This document shows, piece by piece, positions 35,156 through 43,818 of a DNA stretch of 57,187 nucleotides (positions within the stretch are counted from its first letter, which is position 1; each line of letters starts with the position of its first letter). Source of the DNA: Acidobacteriota bacterium (lineage in GTDB: Bacteria > Acidobacteriota > Thermoanaerobaculia > UBA5066 > Gp7-AA6); assembly GCA_027307335.1 (NCBI GenBank), contig DAHUXD010000065.1, forward strand, positions 1 to 57,187. Reading direction: 5' to 3'. Made by a program: the position numbers and the translations under genes. The notes under the pieces are model-generated. The model had not been told where the DNA came from, searched no databases, and was given only the letters and a program-made list of their open reading frames with translations.

Positions 35156-38100
35156 CTAAGCCGCTATTCCTTGGCGGCGTCGGCGCGAAATACTTCCGAA
35201 CAAGGCCACGACCGCCGACCCGAGTGCCGCGGCCAGAACGCTGGCTGAAAGAATCTCAACTATCCAGTGCCTACGTGGGAGGAAGGCATCTGGAAGAGCG
35301 AAGACGTCTAGGGTCCAGTTGCGGTCGCCAGGGAGAGGGACGATGAACGACTGCTCGAACCCCTCGCGAGCCGGGCCGGCGTTCGCGCCGCCCCGTTCCG
35401 CCAGCGGCGGCGCCTTCGGCTCGCTCGGGTCGCGCAGCCGAAGCCCGATACCGGAGGCGTCGACCTGCGACGCCGCCTTGTCGACGAGCGGCGCCACCCG
35501 GAGGATCGCCACCACGAAACCGAGCAGCGCCTTCGGCCGCGCCTCCTCGGACCCCGGATCGCCGCCGCGAAAGACCGGGGCGTAGGCCGAGACGACCGGC
35601 GGCCCCTTGCGGCCCGTGCTCTCGACCAGCTCGAAAGGCGGCGAGAAGGTGATCACGCCCTTGTCCCGGGCCTTGGAAGCGGTCGCCCATCGCGGTGGGC
35701 TTGAGGCGATGTCGAACCCGAGAGCGCGCGCGCTTGGAGGTTCCATGTAGAGGATCGGAACATAGAGGTCGCGATGCCCGACGGCGGTGGCCTTGCCGTC
35801 CACGACCTCCCAGAAGCCGAGATCCATCACGTGGTCAGCCTTCGCCTCCGCCTCGCTCTTCGCTCGGTCGCTCCCGCGCACGAGCGGCAGCCATTCGAAG
35901 GCGTAGACCTCGGGGTTGCGCGTGAGCATCGGAACCGCGAGCAGGCGAAACTGGACTCGCGTCATTACGTGATCCGACGCATCCATGAAGCTCTGCAGGG
36001 TGTAGAGGTTCTCGAGCGCTAGCGTCAGCCGTTCCGAGACCTGAGCCTGGAGGCGTTGCGCCTTCTGCGAGAAGGCGAGTTGCGCAGCGGCCTCGGCGCT
36101 CTTGTCGAAATAGATTCCCCAGCCGAACAGAAGAGCGGCAGCGAGCCCAGCCGCGGCAACCCACCTCTGGCGCCGGTTTCGATTCGCAAGGGTCGTCATT
36201 GCCCTCGCGAAATCCTCCTCAACTGCCGAGAGCCCACCCTCGTAGGTTTGCCGCCATGCCTGGTACTCGAGATACGAAGCTCCCGTCCAAAGAACGTCGT
36301 CGGATTGCCCTCGCTTCAGCCACAAGTGCGCCGCTTGTCGAAGCTCGTCTCGAAGTTGCGCCCCGACTGCACTCTGCGTCTGCCACCGAACAAGCCGCGG
36401 CCATGCCGTCAAGAGCGACTCGTGCAGGATCTCCACGTGTCGCCCGCCGGACGCGCCACCGCCTTCATCGGCCTCGTAGGATGTCAAGAGCCTCGCGTCT
36501 ACGAGTTGCCTTACCACGGTCTCAGCGGCAACACGGTCTGGAAAAGCCGACAGCAACTCGTCGGTGGTCAGCACGGCACGCGTGCCCTGTGCCGTGGTTA
36601 GGTTTCGAAAGATCGAGCGCACAGTCCCTTCATGCTCGAGACCTATACGATCGAGAGTGGCCTCCGCGTGCAGGGCGAGGGCCCCTTCTACGCCGCCAAC
36701 CTTGAGGTACGTCTCTCGGGTGAGGACTTTCCGCTCCTGGTCTCGGCGATTCCATAGTTTAGAAACAGCGAATGCCAACAGCGGTAGAGCTCCGCGCCCT
36801 CCCTCGACGGCACTAAGAATGTCCTCCACGAGTGCATCGTCCTCGAAGCTATAGCCGAGCTTGCGAGCCGGTTCGACCACGGCGCGTCTGAGGTCCTCCC
36901 GCGTCAGCGTACCCAGGGGTGTCAGTTCGCTGAAGACTTCCGCTAGAGCCGGATGCTCGTGACATCGCATCAAGAAGTCATCGCGCAGGGACAGAAGGAG
37001 GTGAACGTCGGCCTCTTTCGCTAGTCGCCCAAGGAGCGCGGCGAATCGAGCCTGGGTCTCCGTTGAGTTCAGCGTGAAGAGCTCCTCGAATTGATCCAGA
37101 ACGATGAGCGCTTGCTCGTGGTGCTTGCGCCAACGGGCGAGCAACTCGAATGCGGTCGCAGGATCGTCAAAACCCGCAAGCTTCCGCAATGCCTCGGAGT
37201 CTCCGGCAAGTTCGGGGCCCAGAATCTGGCCGAGAGCCCTCAGCGGCGCTGGCCCTGGCGTACTGACGAGCGTTGCCCACCCCTTAGGTCTGGACGCCAC
37301 AACGCCCGCACGGACGAATGAGGTCTTGCCGGCCCCCGAAGCCCCAATCACGGCCAGCAGTCGGCGACGTCGGATCTTGTCCCAAAGCATTGCGACTTCG
37401 TGCTCGCGGCCGAAGAAATTTCCCGCGTTCTCTTCGGTGAAGGAAGAGAGGCCGGGGTACGGATTCTTTTCTTCCACTTCTCGGAGCGTGGCAGTCTCGC
37501 CTCGCCCCTGAAGCACCGCTTCGAGTTCCATTGCCAGGTCATGGGCTGACTGAAAGCGCTTCTCAGGCTCCTTTTCTAGACAGCGGTCAAGAATGGTCTC
37601 CGTCCTGGGAGAGGCAGGGAGCTTCTCGGGTGCATCCTGCAGGATCGCCGTCAGAGTCGCGGGGATTGTCTCCCGTCGGAACGGATGTTTCGCTGCCATG
37701 AGCTCGTAGAGCACCACTCCAAGCGAGAAGATGTCCGAACGGTGGTCCACGTCCTCCGCACGTAGCTGCTCAGGGGACATGTAGGCCAGCGTGCCGAGCA
37801 ATACCCCGGGCTGCGTGAGATTCGTTGCCGTCGAAGCTTTGCTCTCGACCTCGGTGCCCGTCCCGAGCTTCGCGAGACCAAAGTCGAGAATCTTTATTCG
37901 ACCTTCGGCCGTGAGGAAGAGATTCTCTGGCTTTAGGTCCCGATGAACGATGCTCTTGCGATGAGCAGCGGCCAGGCCCTGGGCCACCTGTAGGCCCCAC
38001 CCCAACACCTGTTGAGTCGAGGGAACTCTGCGCACTATGACATCCCGTAACGTCTCGCCCTCGAGAAGCTCCATAACGACATAAGGCATTCCCTCGTAGC

Positions 38101-38338
38101 TTCCAACGTCGTAAATCGACATGATGTGAGGATGATTCAGGGCGCCGGCAGCTCTGGCCTCTTTCTCGAACCTGCTCAGGCGAGCAGGGTCCCGAGAGAC
38201 AGCATCTGGCAAGACTTTGATGGCAACATCGCGCCCCAATCGGGGATCGCGCGCCCGGTAGACCTCCCCCATCCCGCCCTTGCCAACTGGCGACAGAATC
38301 TCGTAGGGACCTAGACGAGTCCCAGCTGGGAGTGTCAT
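35156..38338 (-). CDS. Ser/Thr kinase fused to STAND NTPase and CHASE-type sensor
   Basis: A 1,060-residue signalling protein. The kinase (about 8-275) has GKGGMGEVYRA, AIKVLP, SIVHRDLKPENL, ILDFGLA and GTLAYMSPEQ. A STAND-type NTPase (nSTAND1-like, about 310-700) follows, opening with NPYPGLSSFTEENAGNFFGRE, with Walker A IGASGAGKTS (about 345) and Walker B LIVLDQFEELF (about 430). After a membrane helix (about 735-753) comes an extracytoplasmic CHASE-like domain (about 790-1005, containing VYAFEWLPLV), then a second helix (about 1025-1045). CHASE domains bind small ligands, usually at the N-terminus of histidine kinases or cyclases; here it is C-terminal. STAND modules act as nucleotide-driven switches. 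Confidence 0.85.
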   Translation of the reverse strand: MTLPAGTRLGPYEILSPVGKGGMGEVYRARDPRLGRDVAIKVLPDAVSRDPARLSRFEKEARAAGALNHPHIMSIYDVGSYEGMPYVVMELLEGETLRDVIVRRVPSTQQVLGWGLQVAQGLAAAHRKSIVHRDLKPENLFLTAEGRIKILDFGLAKLGTGTEVESKASTATNLTQPGVLLGTLAYMSPEQLRAEDVDHRSDIFSLGVVLYELMAAKHPFRRETIPATLTAILQDAPEKLPASPRTETILDRCLEKEPEKRFQSAHDLAMELEAVLQGRGETATLREVEEKNPYPGLSSFTEENAGNFFGREHEVAMLWDKIRRRRLLAVIGASGAGKTSFVRAGVVASRPKGWATLVSTPGPAPLRALGQILGPELAGDSEALRKLAGFDDPATAFELLARWRKHHEQALIVLDQFEELFTLNSTETQARFAALLGRLAKEADVHLLLSLRDDFLMRCHEHPALAEVFSELTPLGTLTREDLRRAVVEPARKLGYSFEDDALVEDILSAVEGGRGALPLLAFAVSKLWNRRDQERKVLTRETYLKVGGVEGALALHAEATLDRIGLEHEGTVRSIFRNLTTAQGTRAVLTTDELLSAFPDRVAAETVVRQLVDARLLTSYEADEGGGASGGRHVEILHESLLTAWPRLVRWQTQSAVGAQLRDELRQAAHLWLKRGQSDDVLWTGASYLEYQAWRQTYEGGLSAVEEDFARAMTTLANRNRRQRWVAAAGLAAALLFGWGIYFDKSAEAAAQLAFSQKAQRLQAQVSERLTLALENLYTLQSFMDASDHVMTRVQFRLLAVPMLTRNPEVYAFEWLPLVRGSDRAKSEAEAKADHVMDLGFWEVVDGKATAVGHRDLYVPILYMEPPSARALGFDIASSPPRWATASKARDKGVITFSPPFELVESTGRKGPPVVSAYAPVFRGGDPGSEEARPKALLGFVVAILRVAPLVDKAASQVDASGIGLRLRDPSEPKAPPLAERGGANAGPAREGFEQSFIVPLPGDRNWTLDVFALPDAFLPRRHWIVEILSASVLAAALGSAVVALFGSISRRRRQGIAA

Positions 38339-38723
38339 CGGACGACTGCTGTGTTTAGTTTATGCCGCTGGCGCTCGAAAGGCCCGGACGTGGCCGGGCG
38401 CTAATGGCCATTACTGAACGCAAGAGTCCTCGTGCCACGCGCCGGACGCTCCAGACCTCGGAAGCCTGACGTGGCCCCCGGATCAAGGTGCCAGCGCTAT
38501 GCGGTCAGTGTCGCTGCCGCACAGTTTCGGCGGCCGTCGGTCGATGTTGGCGGTTTCGAACAGCGAATCCACACCAAGTGCACCGGCCTGGCGACTCGGG
38601 ACGCTTCCGCGACTAACCAGCTCAGTCGATGGCGCCTTGGGGTTCGACTAGCCGGGTGACCATTGGTCTTGGTGACAGCTGGGCCGGCACGGGTCCAAAC
38701 TCCGCTCGCGGCCGCTTCTGCAT
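38339..38723. other. 385-bp gap without a recognisable gene
   Basis: Lower GC bias than the host genes. I see no convincing coding frame, RNA or terminator. A palindromic patch, GGCCCGGACGTGGCCGGGC, lies near 38380. A single TGCACCGG near 38577 resembles half of the att arm but is not followed by tRNA sequence. Confidence 0.5.
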
Positions 38724-38831
38724 CTACTTCGCCATCTTCGTCGCCGCCGCGATCGCCACGCGAACCCCGGGATCGAGCGCCAGCGCCGCCCCGAACACCT
38801 CTTGAACCCGAGCCCAACGCTCCGGCGTCAC
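38724..38831 (-). pseudogene. N-terminal remnant of a second kinase gene
   Basis: The 35 codons from GTG 38831 to a TAG at 38724 read TPERWARVQEVFGAALALDP, matching the leader of the adjacent kinase (MTPERWQRAQEIFGEALL) and of many acidobacterial kinases with this N-terminus. Nothing of the kinase domain remains downstream. It is probably left over from a duplicated or replaced kinase gene. Confidence 0.6.
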
Positions 38832-38900
38832 TGTGTCGACCCCAGTACCTGCCGCTGCAGCCCTTTTCGTTCTCTCGATGACGGGAGGCCGCCGACCTGA

Positions 38901-41747
38901 TTACGCACCGGCAATCAGCTTCTTAAACCTAGGATTCTCGCGAAGTGGTTCGAAGTTGGGGTCGATCTTTAGCCACTCGGGCGTCAGGAAATAAGGGATC
39001 TTCAACAGCGGCTCGAGCTGATCGAGGGCCTTCTCCTGCTCTCCGGTAAGTATGTAAATGTGTACTAAAGCGCCCTGCATAACTGCACCTCCCCACGCGT
39101 CCCTAGATAAGGGCAGGACCGTGACGGCGCGCGTACCCTCCTGAATGGCACCCTCCTTATTGCCCAAATATGCTAGGGCGAGACCGAGGCGCGCGTGGCC
39201 AGTACCGTCTATGCTCTTTGGCGCAGCGCGAAGCTCTTCCACGAGCGCCTTCCTCGCCTGGTCGGCATAGAAGAGACAATTCGCCCTGTCCCCCTTCAGC
39301 GCCGAAGCCTGAGCAAGGCCAAGACCCCAAGCGCCTCTGTTGTCGTCGAAGGCGCTCGGGGGCAGGCGAAGAAGCAATTCGCGTTGGTCGTCGTCAAGGA
39401 GCCAGATCAGCTCACACTCCTGGGCCATATGGTTCACGAGGGCCGGCTCAAGCTCTCTCGGCACGGTCTTGAGCACAGCTCTGGCTCCGTTGATATCACC
39501 CTGCATCACGAAGGACAGCGCCTTGAGCTCAAGCAGGTAGAGGCTGGCGGGTGCAAGAATGAGCCCGCGATCGAAGGCCTCCCTCGCCTCGCGGTATCTT
39601 TTCAGGCTAAGAAGTGTCGAACCGACAGCCTGGGGGTTCGTCGGATCATGTGGATCGAGGCGTTCTGCTTCCTTGAAGTGCCCTACCGCTTCCTCCGGCC
39701 GGCCAAGGCATATCTCGGTCATGGCCATTCCAGAAACAAGGTCAGGGTTGTTGGGTGCAAGACGGAGGCCGCGACCGTATTCTGCCCGAGCGCGGCTGAA
39801 GTCGAGGGTCACGAAATGCTGGTAGAGACCAAGAGCTAGGTACCCTTCGGGCCGGTCGCCTGCTAGCGCCACTGCCTTTTCAGCGGCTAGCCGAGCGTGC
39901 TCGGCGGTTTCCGCCTTGTGTGTGACACTGAACATTACGGTATACGCCCTGGAAATCAACCCCCATGCGTCAACAAAGCTGGGGTCCAGGGCGACGGCCT
40001 GTTCGTAATAGCCGAGTGCAATTCGGACGTTGGACAAGGGATTGTTGGTCCAACCGTCCCAAGCCCCCTGACCCTTGAGAAATACGTCATAGGCCGCGAG
40101 GCTCAGCGTGGGCCTCTCAGTTAGCCGCCGTTGCTGACCAGCTCCGAGCGCAACGCCTAGTTCCTGCGCCACCTTCGTTGCGACGTCCGAGTGCACCCGA
40201 AACACGTCCGTCTTCGACACGTCGAACGGCTGCTGCCACTTCGACGTCGGAGCACCAGAAGTGGATACCTCGATGAGCTCGGGTTCCACCTCCACGCGGT
40301 CCGCCCCTCCGGACCCCTTCTGCCAGCGAACCGTCGCCGTCAGGAGATAGCCGACGTCGAGCTCGCGCGCAATCTGCTGCGGCGTCTTGGTCGTCTTCTT
40401 GTACGGTGTCGAGCTGCCGCGGGCGATCACCTGGACGCCCGACAAGAGGGTCAGTTTGCCACGGATTGCATCTGAGATTCCGTCGGCAAAGCCGTCGTCC
40501 TCCGGCGCTCCGAGGTTCTCGAACGGAAGAACGGCGATGCGCTTGGGGCCCGGCTTCTCGACTCGGGTCGGGCGTCTGGTTACGCCGATGCCAGCTGCGA
40601 TTGCCACAGCAATCAGCGTCGCGGCCGCGATGAGGGCTCCGCGGGCGATTCGCCCCGGCCGCTCGAGCGACGAGACCTCGGACAGCGCCTGGAAGACCTC
40701 CCGCACCGATCCGTAACGCTGCTCGCGGTCCTTGTCCAGGCATCGCGCAACGATTTGATTCAGGGCCGCCGACCTGCGGCCCTTAGTCTCAACGGGCCCT
40801 GCCGGCTTCTCCAAGAGGATCGCCGCCATGGTGTCCGCCGGCGTCTCCTTCCGGAACGCCCGTCGGCCCGACAACATCTCGTACAGGATCGCTCCGAAGG
40901 AGAAGATGTCCGAGCGCCGATCTACCTCCTGCCCGTTGACCTGCTCGGGCGACATGTACCCTAGCGTCCCCATCACGGTACCGGGTTGAGTACGGCCTTC
41001 GGCCCTTGGCGGGCTTGCTGTCGCCTCGTGTTCATCCTCTCGACCGCGGCGCTTGGCGAGCCCGAAGTCGAGGATCTTGAGATGCTCGTCCCTGGAGATG
41101 AAGATGTTCTCCGGTTTTAGGTCCCGGTGAACGATCCCCTGCTCGTGCGCAGCCGCAAGTCCCTTGGCGAGTTGCACGGCGAAGTCGATCGACTGAGCCT
41201 CAGGAAGAGGACCCTCATCGAGCATCGCTCGGAGTGTCCTGCCGTCTAGGAGCTCCATGACCGCAAAGGACACGCCGCCCTCGGTGCCGAAGTCGTGGAT
41301 TGCAAGAATGTTTGGGTGGGACAGTGCCGCGACGGCTTTCGCTTCGCGTTCAAAGCGCGCCAGGGCACTCGCGCTTGCACTCAAGTGTGCCGGGAGTACT
41401 TTGATCGCCACATCCCGGTCGAGCCGCGAGTCCAAGGCGCGGTAGACCTGCCCCATGCCTCCCGCCCCGATGGCAGCGATCACCTCATACGGCCCGAGCC
41501 GGGCGCCACTCTCGATCGGCGTACCCGATTCAAGGGGCCAGGTTGGCGATTGCGATGGCGTGATCGCTGGAGAAGCCAGGAAGTTCGGCGTTGCCGCGTC
41601 GTGGGCCGCGAGAAGAGAGTTGACCTCCGTTGCCAGCTCCTTATCGCCACCGCAGGCACCCCCTACGAAGGCTGAGCGCTCATCGGCGCCGCGCAAGAGG
41701 GCTTCTCCAAAAATCTCCTGTGCTCGTTGCCAACGCTCCGGCGTCAT
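38901..41747 (-). CDS. Ser/Thr kinase with TolB-like and TPR domains, partner of the ECF sigma factor
   Basis: A 948-residue membrane kinase. After a MTPERW leader (1-75) the kinase domain (about 88-350) has GAGGMGQVYRA, AIKVLP, GIVHRDLKPENI, ILDFGLA and GTLGYMSPEQ. A membrane helix (about 375-395) is followed by a TolB-like domain (IAVLPFENLGAPEDDGFADGISDAI, about 410-525), as found beside TPRs in cyclase and CadC-type regulators, and then a long TPR array (about 560-940). I choose the ATG at 41747 because it forms ATGA with the sigma stop and matches the family leader. ECF/kinase pairs of this type are known where phosphorylation of the sigma factor activates it; the same is inferred here. 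Confidence 0.88.
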   Translation of the reverse strand: MTPERWQRAQEIFGEALLRGADERSAFVGGACGGDKELATEVNSLLAAHDAATPNFLASPAITPSQSPTWPLESGTPIESGARLGPYEVIAAIGAGGMGQVYRALDSRLDRDVAIKVLPAHLSASASALARFEREAKAVAALSHPNILAIHDFGTEGGVSFAVMELLDGRTLRAMLDEGPLPEAQSIDFAVQLAKGLAAAHEQGIVHRDLKPENIFISRDEHLKILDFGLAKRRGREDEHEATASPPRAEGRTQPGTVMGTLGYMSPEQVNGQEVDRRSDIFSFGAILYEMLSGRRAFRKETPADTMAAILLEKPAGPVETKGRRSAALNQIVARCLDKDREQRYGSVREVFQALSEVSSLERPGRIARGALIAAATLIAVAIAAGIGVTRRPTRVEKPGPKRIAVLPFENLGAPEDDGFADGISDAIRGKLTLLSGVQVIARGSSTPYKKTTKTPQQIARELDVGYLLTATVRWQKGSGGADRVEVEPELIEVSTSGAPTSKWQQPFDVSKTDVFRVHSDVATKVAQELGVALGAGQQRRLTERPTLSLAAYDVFLKGQGAWDGWTNNPLSNVRIALGYYEQAVALDPSFVDAWGLISRAYTVMFSVTHKAETAEHARLAAEKAVALAGDRPEGYLALGLYQHFVTLDFSRARAEYGRGLRLAPNNPDLVSGMAMTEICLGRPEEAVGHFKEAERLDPHDPTNPQAVGSTLLSLKRYREAREAFDRGLILAPASLYLLELKALSFVMQGDINGARAVLKTVPRELEPALVNHMAQECELIWLLDDDQRELLLRLPPSAFDDNRGAWGLGLAQASALKGDRANCLFYADQARKALVEELRAAPKSIDGTGHARLGLALAYLGNKEGAIQEGTRAVTVLPLSRDAWGGAVMQGALVHIYILTGEQEKALDQLEPLLKIPYFLTPEWLKIDPNFEPLRENPRFKKLIAGA

Positions 41748-42337
41748 CGGACCGGTCCAACGAGCTCGCGATGCAACCACGCTCTTGCCACAGCCCACTT
41801 CCGCTGAACAGTCGCCGTGGAGCTTTCGAGTGCCGTCGCCACTTCCTCATTGGTCAGGCCGGCAAAGAACCTGAGCTCGACGATACGAGCCTGTTCCAGA
41901 TCGAGGGCTGCAAGTTTGACGAGTGCGTCGTTAACAGCGATCACGTCGACTTCGCGAGGCATGGTCATTGCGATGGTCTCGATGTTCGAGATCGCTGCCG
42001 GCTCGCCACGTTTCTTGGCCGCGCGCCGGCGAGCGTGATCTGCAAGGACCTGGCGCATCGCCCGGCCAGCGACGAGGAAAAAATGGGCCCGATTCGCCCA
42101 AGGTGTATCGCGAGCTCCCTGGAGCTTGAGGTAAGCCTCGTTGACGATTGCAGACGGCTGAAGCGTGTGGTTCGCGCGTTCTCGCCTCATGTGTCGCTCG
42201 GCTAGCCGGTGGAGCGTGCTGTACACCAATGGGACGAGCTTCTCCGCGGCAGAGGAGTCACCCGCTTGCCACGCACGCAGGAGCGCAGTGACTTCCCCTT
42301 GTGTCGGAGGTGAGCTAGCCCTCGTGTCCTTCGACAT
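41744..42337 (-). CDS. ECF sigma factor, Sig-70_X6 type
   Basis: A 197-residue sigma factor of the kinase-associated ECF group (TIGR02999/Pfam Sigma70_ECF). Region 2 contains LVYSTLHRLAERHMRRERANHTLQPSAIVNEAYLKL-like sequence (about 35-75) and AHFFLVAGRAMRQVLADHARRR. Region 4 is ALDLEQARIVELRFFAGLTNEEVATAL with its helix-turn-helix (about 145-185). The group lacks a classical anti-sigma factor and is usually next to a Ser/Thr kinase, as here by ATGA overlap. Its targets are unknown; the giant Ig protein and other island genes are candidates. Confidence 0.9.
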   Translation of the reverse strand: MSKDTRASSPPTQGEVTALLRAWQAGDSSAAEKLVPLVYSTLHRLAERHMRRERANHTLQPSAIVNEAYLKLQGARDTPWANRAHFFLVAGRAMRQVLADHARRRAAKKRGEPAAISNIETIAMTMPREVDVIAVNDALVKLAALDLEQARIVELRFFAGLTNEEVATALESSTATVQRKWAVARAWLHRELVGPVR

Positions 42338-42530
42338 GATCGGGATCTGAGCCGAAGTTTATGCTTCGGATGTTGGTTTGGTTTCGCTACTCTAAACACT
42401 GGCTAAACCTCAGTGAACCGCTCGCAAAAAGGGGCCCGCCCGGCGAACGGAGAAAGGCAAGAGCCTCAGCCGGACGAGCCGGACGGAGAGTCGAGTCGCA
42501 GCGGCTCTCCGCTTGGAACGGGTTTAGGAC
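42338..42530. other. 193-bp gap upstream of the ECF gene
   Basis: It should hold the sigma/kinase promoter, read on the minus strand. TTTAG-type A/T-rich patches near 42390-42410 are the only candidates. No -35/-10 pair is convincing. Confidence 0.3.
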
Positions 42531-42713
42531 CTACTTTCGACGACCAGCGGGCGGCGGCGGCGGAAGCGGAGTGGGAACGCGGCAGGGGTGATGATTGACG
42601 CTGCCCCTGACGTGACTACAGTTAGGGCTCGGCGGCAGCGTGCTGGCCGAAAGCTCCGCAACGATGACCAGAAGAGGAACCGCCGCGAGGAGCGTTCCGA
42701 TCAACTTCTTCAT
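42531..42713 (-). CDS. Small secreted Pro-rich peptide
   Basis: A 60-residue product: MKKLIGTLLAAVPLLVIVAELSAS is a clear signal peptide, followed by a short polar part with two Cys (PNCSH, HHPCRV) and a proline run near the end. AGGAGG lies seven nt before the ATG, one of the best ribosome-binding sites in the island, so it is probably translated. The 35-residue mature peptide could be disulfide-linked. It has no recognisable family and sits between two sigma-like genes on the same strand. Confidence 0.6.
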   Translation of the reverse strand: MKKLIGTLLAAVPLLVIVAELSASTLPPSPNCSHVRGSVNHHPCRVPTPLPPPPPAGRRK

Positions 42714-42948
42714 GGTTCGTCCTCCTTTGCCCTAGAAAGCGCAAAAGAGGACCGGCGTGCATCAAGGGCACTCGAATCGACAAGGGAGATCGAAGGTGAT
42801 CGGCCTCAGTGCACCAGGAGTGCGCTGGCTCGAGGGAGGAAGCGGATCAGAGTTCGAAGGTGCCTAGAGACCAGGCGCTGCGGGTTCTCGTTGAGGCGTG
42901 ACTACCGGTCTCATTAACCGATTCGACGGGCTCGAATCTGACGCTGGC
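42714..42948. other. 235-bp gap
   Basis: It probably carries the promoter of the small secreted peptide gene. I see no other feature in it. Confidence 0.4.
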
Positions 42949-43470
42949 TTAGGCCAACCCTCGCCGACCTAACCTACTTAGCCGTTTCGCTCTCGCCCTG
43001 ATTTGACCTAAGTGGTGTTGCTCACTCCCGTGCCGAATGCCGATCTGGCGGGCGGCCTCAGATAAGCAAAGCCCGTTCGCCATTAGCGCGAGGAGCCGAC
43101 GTTCTCGCAGAGGCGAGCGTGCGGCCAACCGCTCCAGGAAGAGTCTCGCGTCCATCCCGCTCTGGAAAGCTGACGCTTCGCGATCGCGGCTGCGAATCGA
43201 CACCTCCGTGAGTCGGGCTTCGCGCCACCGATGACGGAGGTATCGTCGCAGGAAGTTCTGAAGGACGGCCGCTAACCAGGGAGCAACAAGGGCCGTCTCG
43301 AGATTTCCACTAGACACGAGCCAGGTGAGGACGTCTTGGGCTAGATCCTCCGCTTCGGAGGCTGTTAGACCTGCGATCACGGCTGCTGCCGTCAGGCGCC
43401 CAAGGATGGTCAGTAGCGCATCATCAGCTGGGATTCGTCGGTCAAAATGGCTGACTTCCGAACTCATCAT
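42949..43470 (-). CDS. ECF-like sigma factor
   Basis: A 173-residue protein with the ECF layout. The region 2 equivalent is TASEAEDLAQDVLTWLVSS followed by APWLAAVLQNFLRRYLRHRWREA. The region 4 equivalent is SPLRERRLLALMANGLCLSEAARQIGI and a helix-turn-helix ending RAKRL. Region 2 is divergent, so promoter specificity is probably unusual. GGAGGC precedes two adjacent ATGs (43470 and 43467); the second has the better spacing. It is transcribed away from the giant Ig gene and has no adjacent anti-sigma gene. Confidence 0.7.
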   Translation of the reverse strand: MMSSEVSHFDRRIPADDALLTILGRLTAAAVIAGLTASEAEDLAQDVLTWLVSSGNLETALVAPWLAAVLQNFLRRYLRHRWREARLTEVSIRSRDREASAFQSGMDARLFLERLAARSPLRERRLLALMANGLCLSEAARQIGIRHGSEQHHLGQIRARAKRLSRLGRRGLA

Positions 43471-43818
43471 GCCTCCGCTAACCTAAGGATTGTCGCGAGA
43501 GGTGCCTGGGAAGGTGTCTGCGGCAATTCCTAGCTAGCGAATCTTTTTCCCATCTTTTCGCTCTCGTCAAGCGACTTCTATCTAGACAGCGCTAACTTGC
43601 TAAGGCCCGAGTGAGCACACGCCAGCCGACCGGCGAAAAACGAGCACGCCTGCCGAAGGTAGCGATTGCCTTGGCGAGGGCCATCCTCTACAAGATCACA
43701 CTCTCGCCGCTCGACGAACGAGCGGCGCGGGATGTGAAGACCTCGAGATCCGTAGCCCGGCGACCGGTTCGACGACCCAGGCCAATTCGTTCTGTCTCTT
43801 GTTGATCCACCGGAGGGG
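43471..43818. promoter_or_regulatory. 348-bp divergent region between sigma-like gene and giant Ig gene
   Basis: A/T-richer than its surroundings (for example near 43535-43590), fitting two divergent promoters. A GGAGGG lies eight to ten nt before the giant-gene start. No operator repeat is obvious. Confidence 0.35.

Noticed and set aside
38575-38590. A single TGCACCGG resembling the island arm motif
   Set aside because: The second half of the motif and the tRNA-derived core are both missing.
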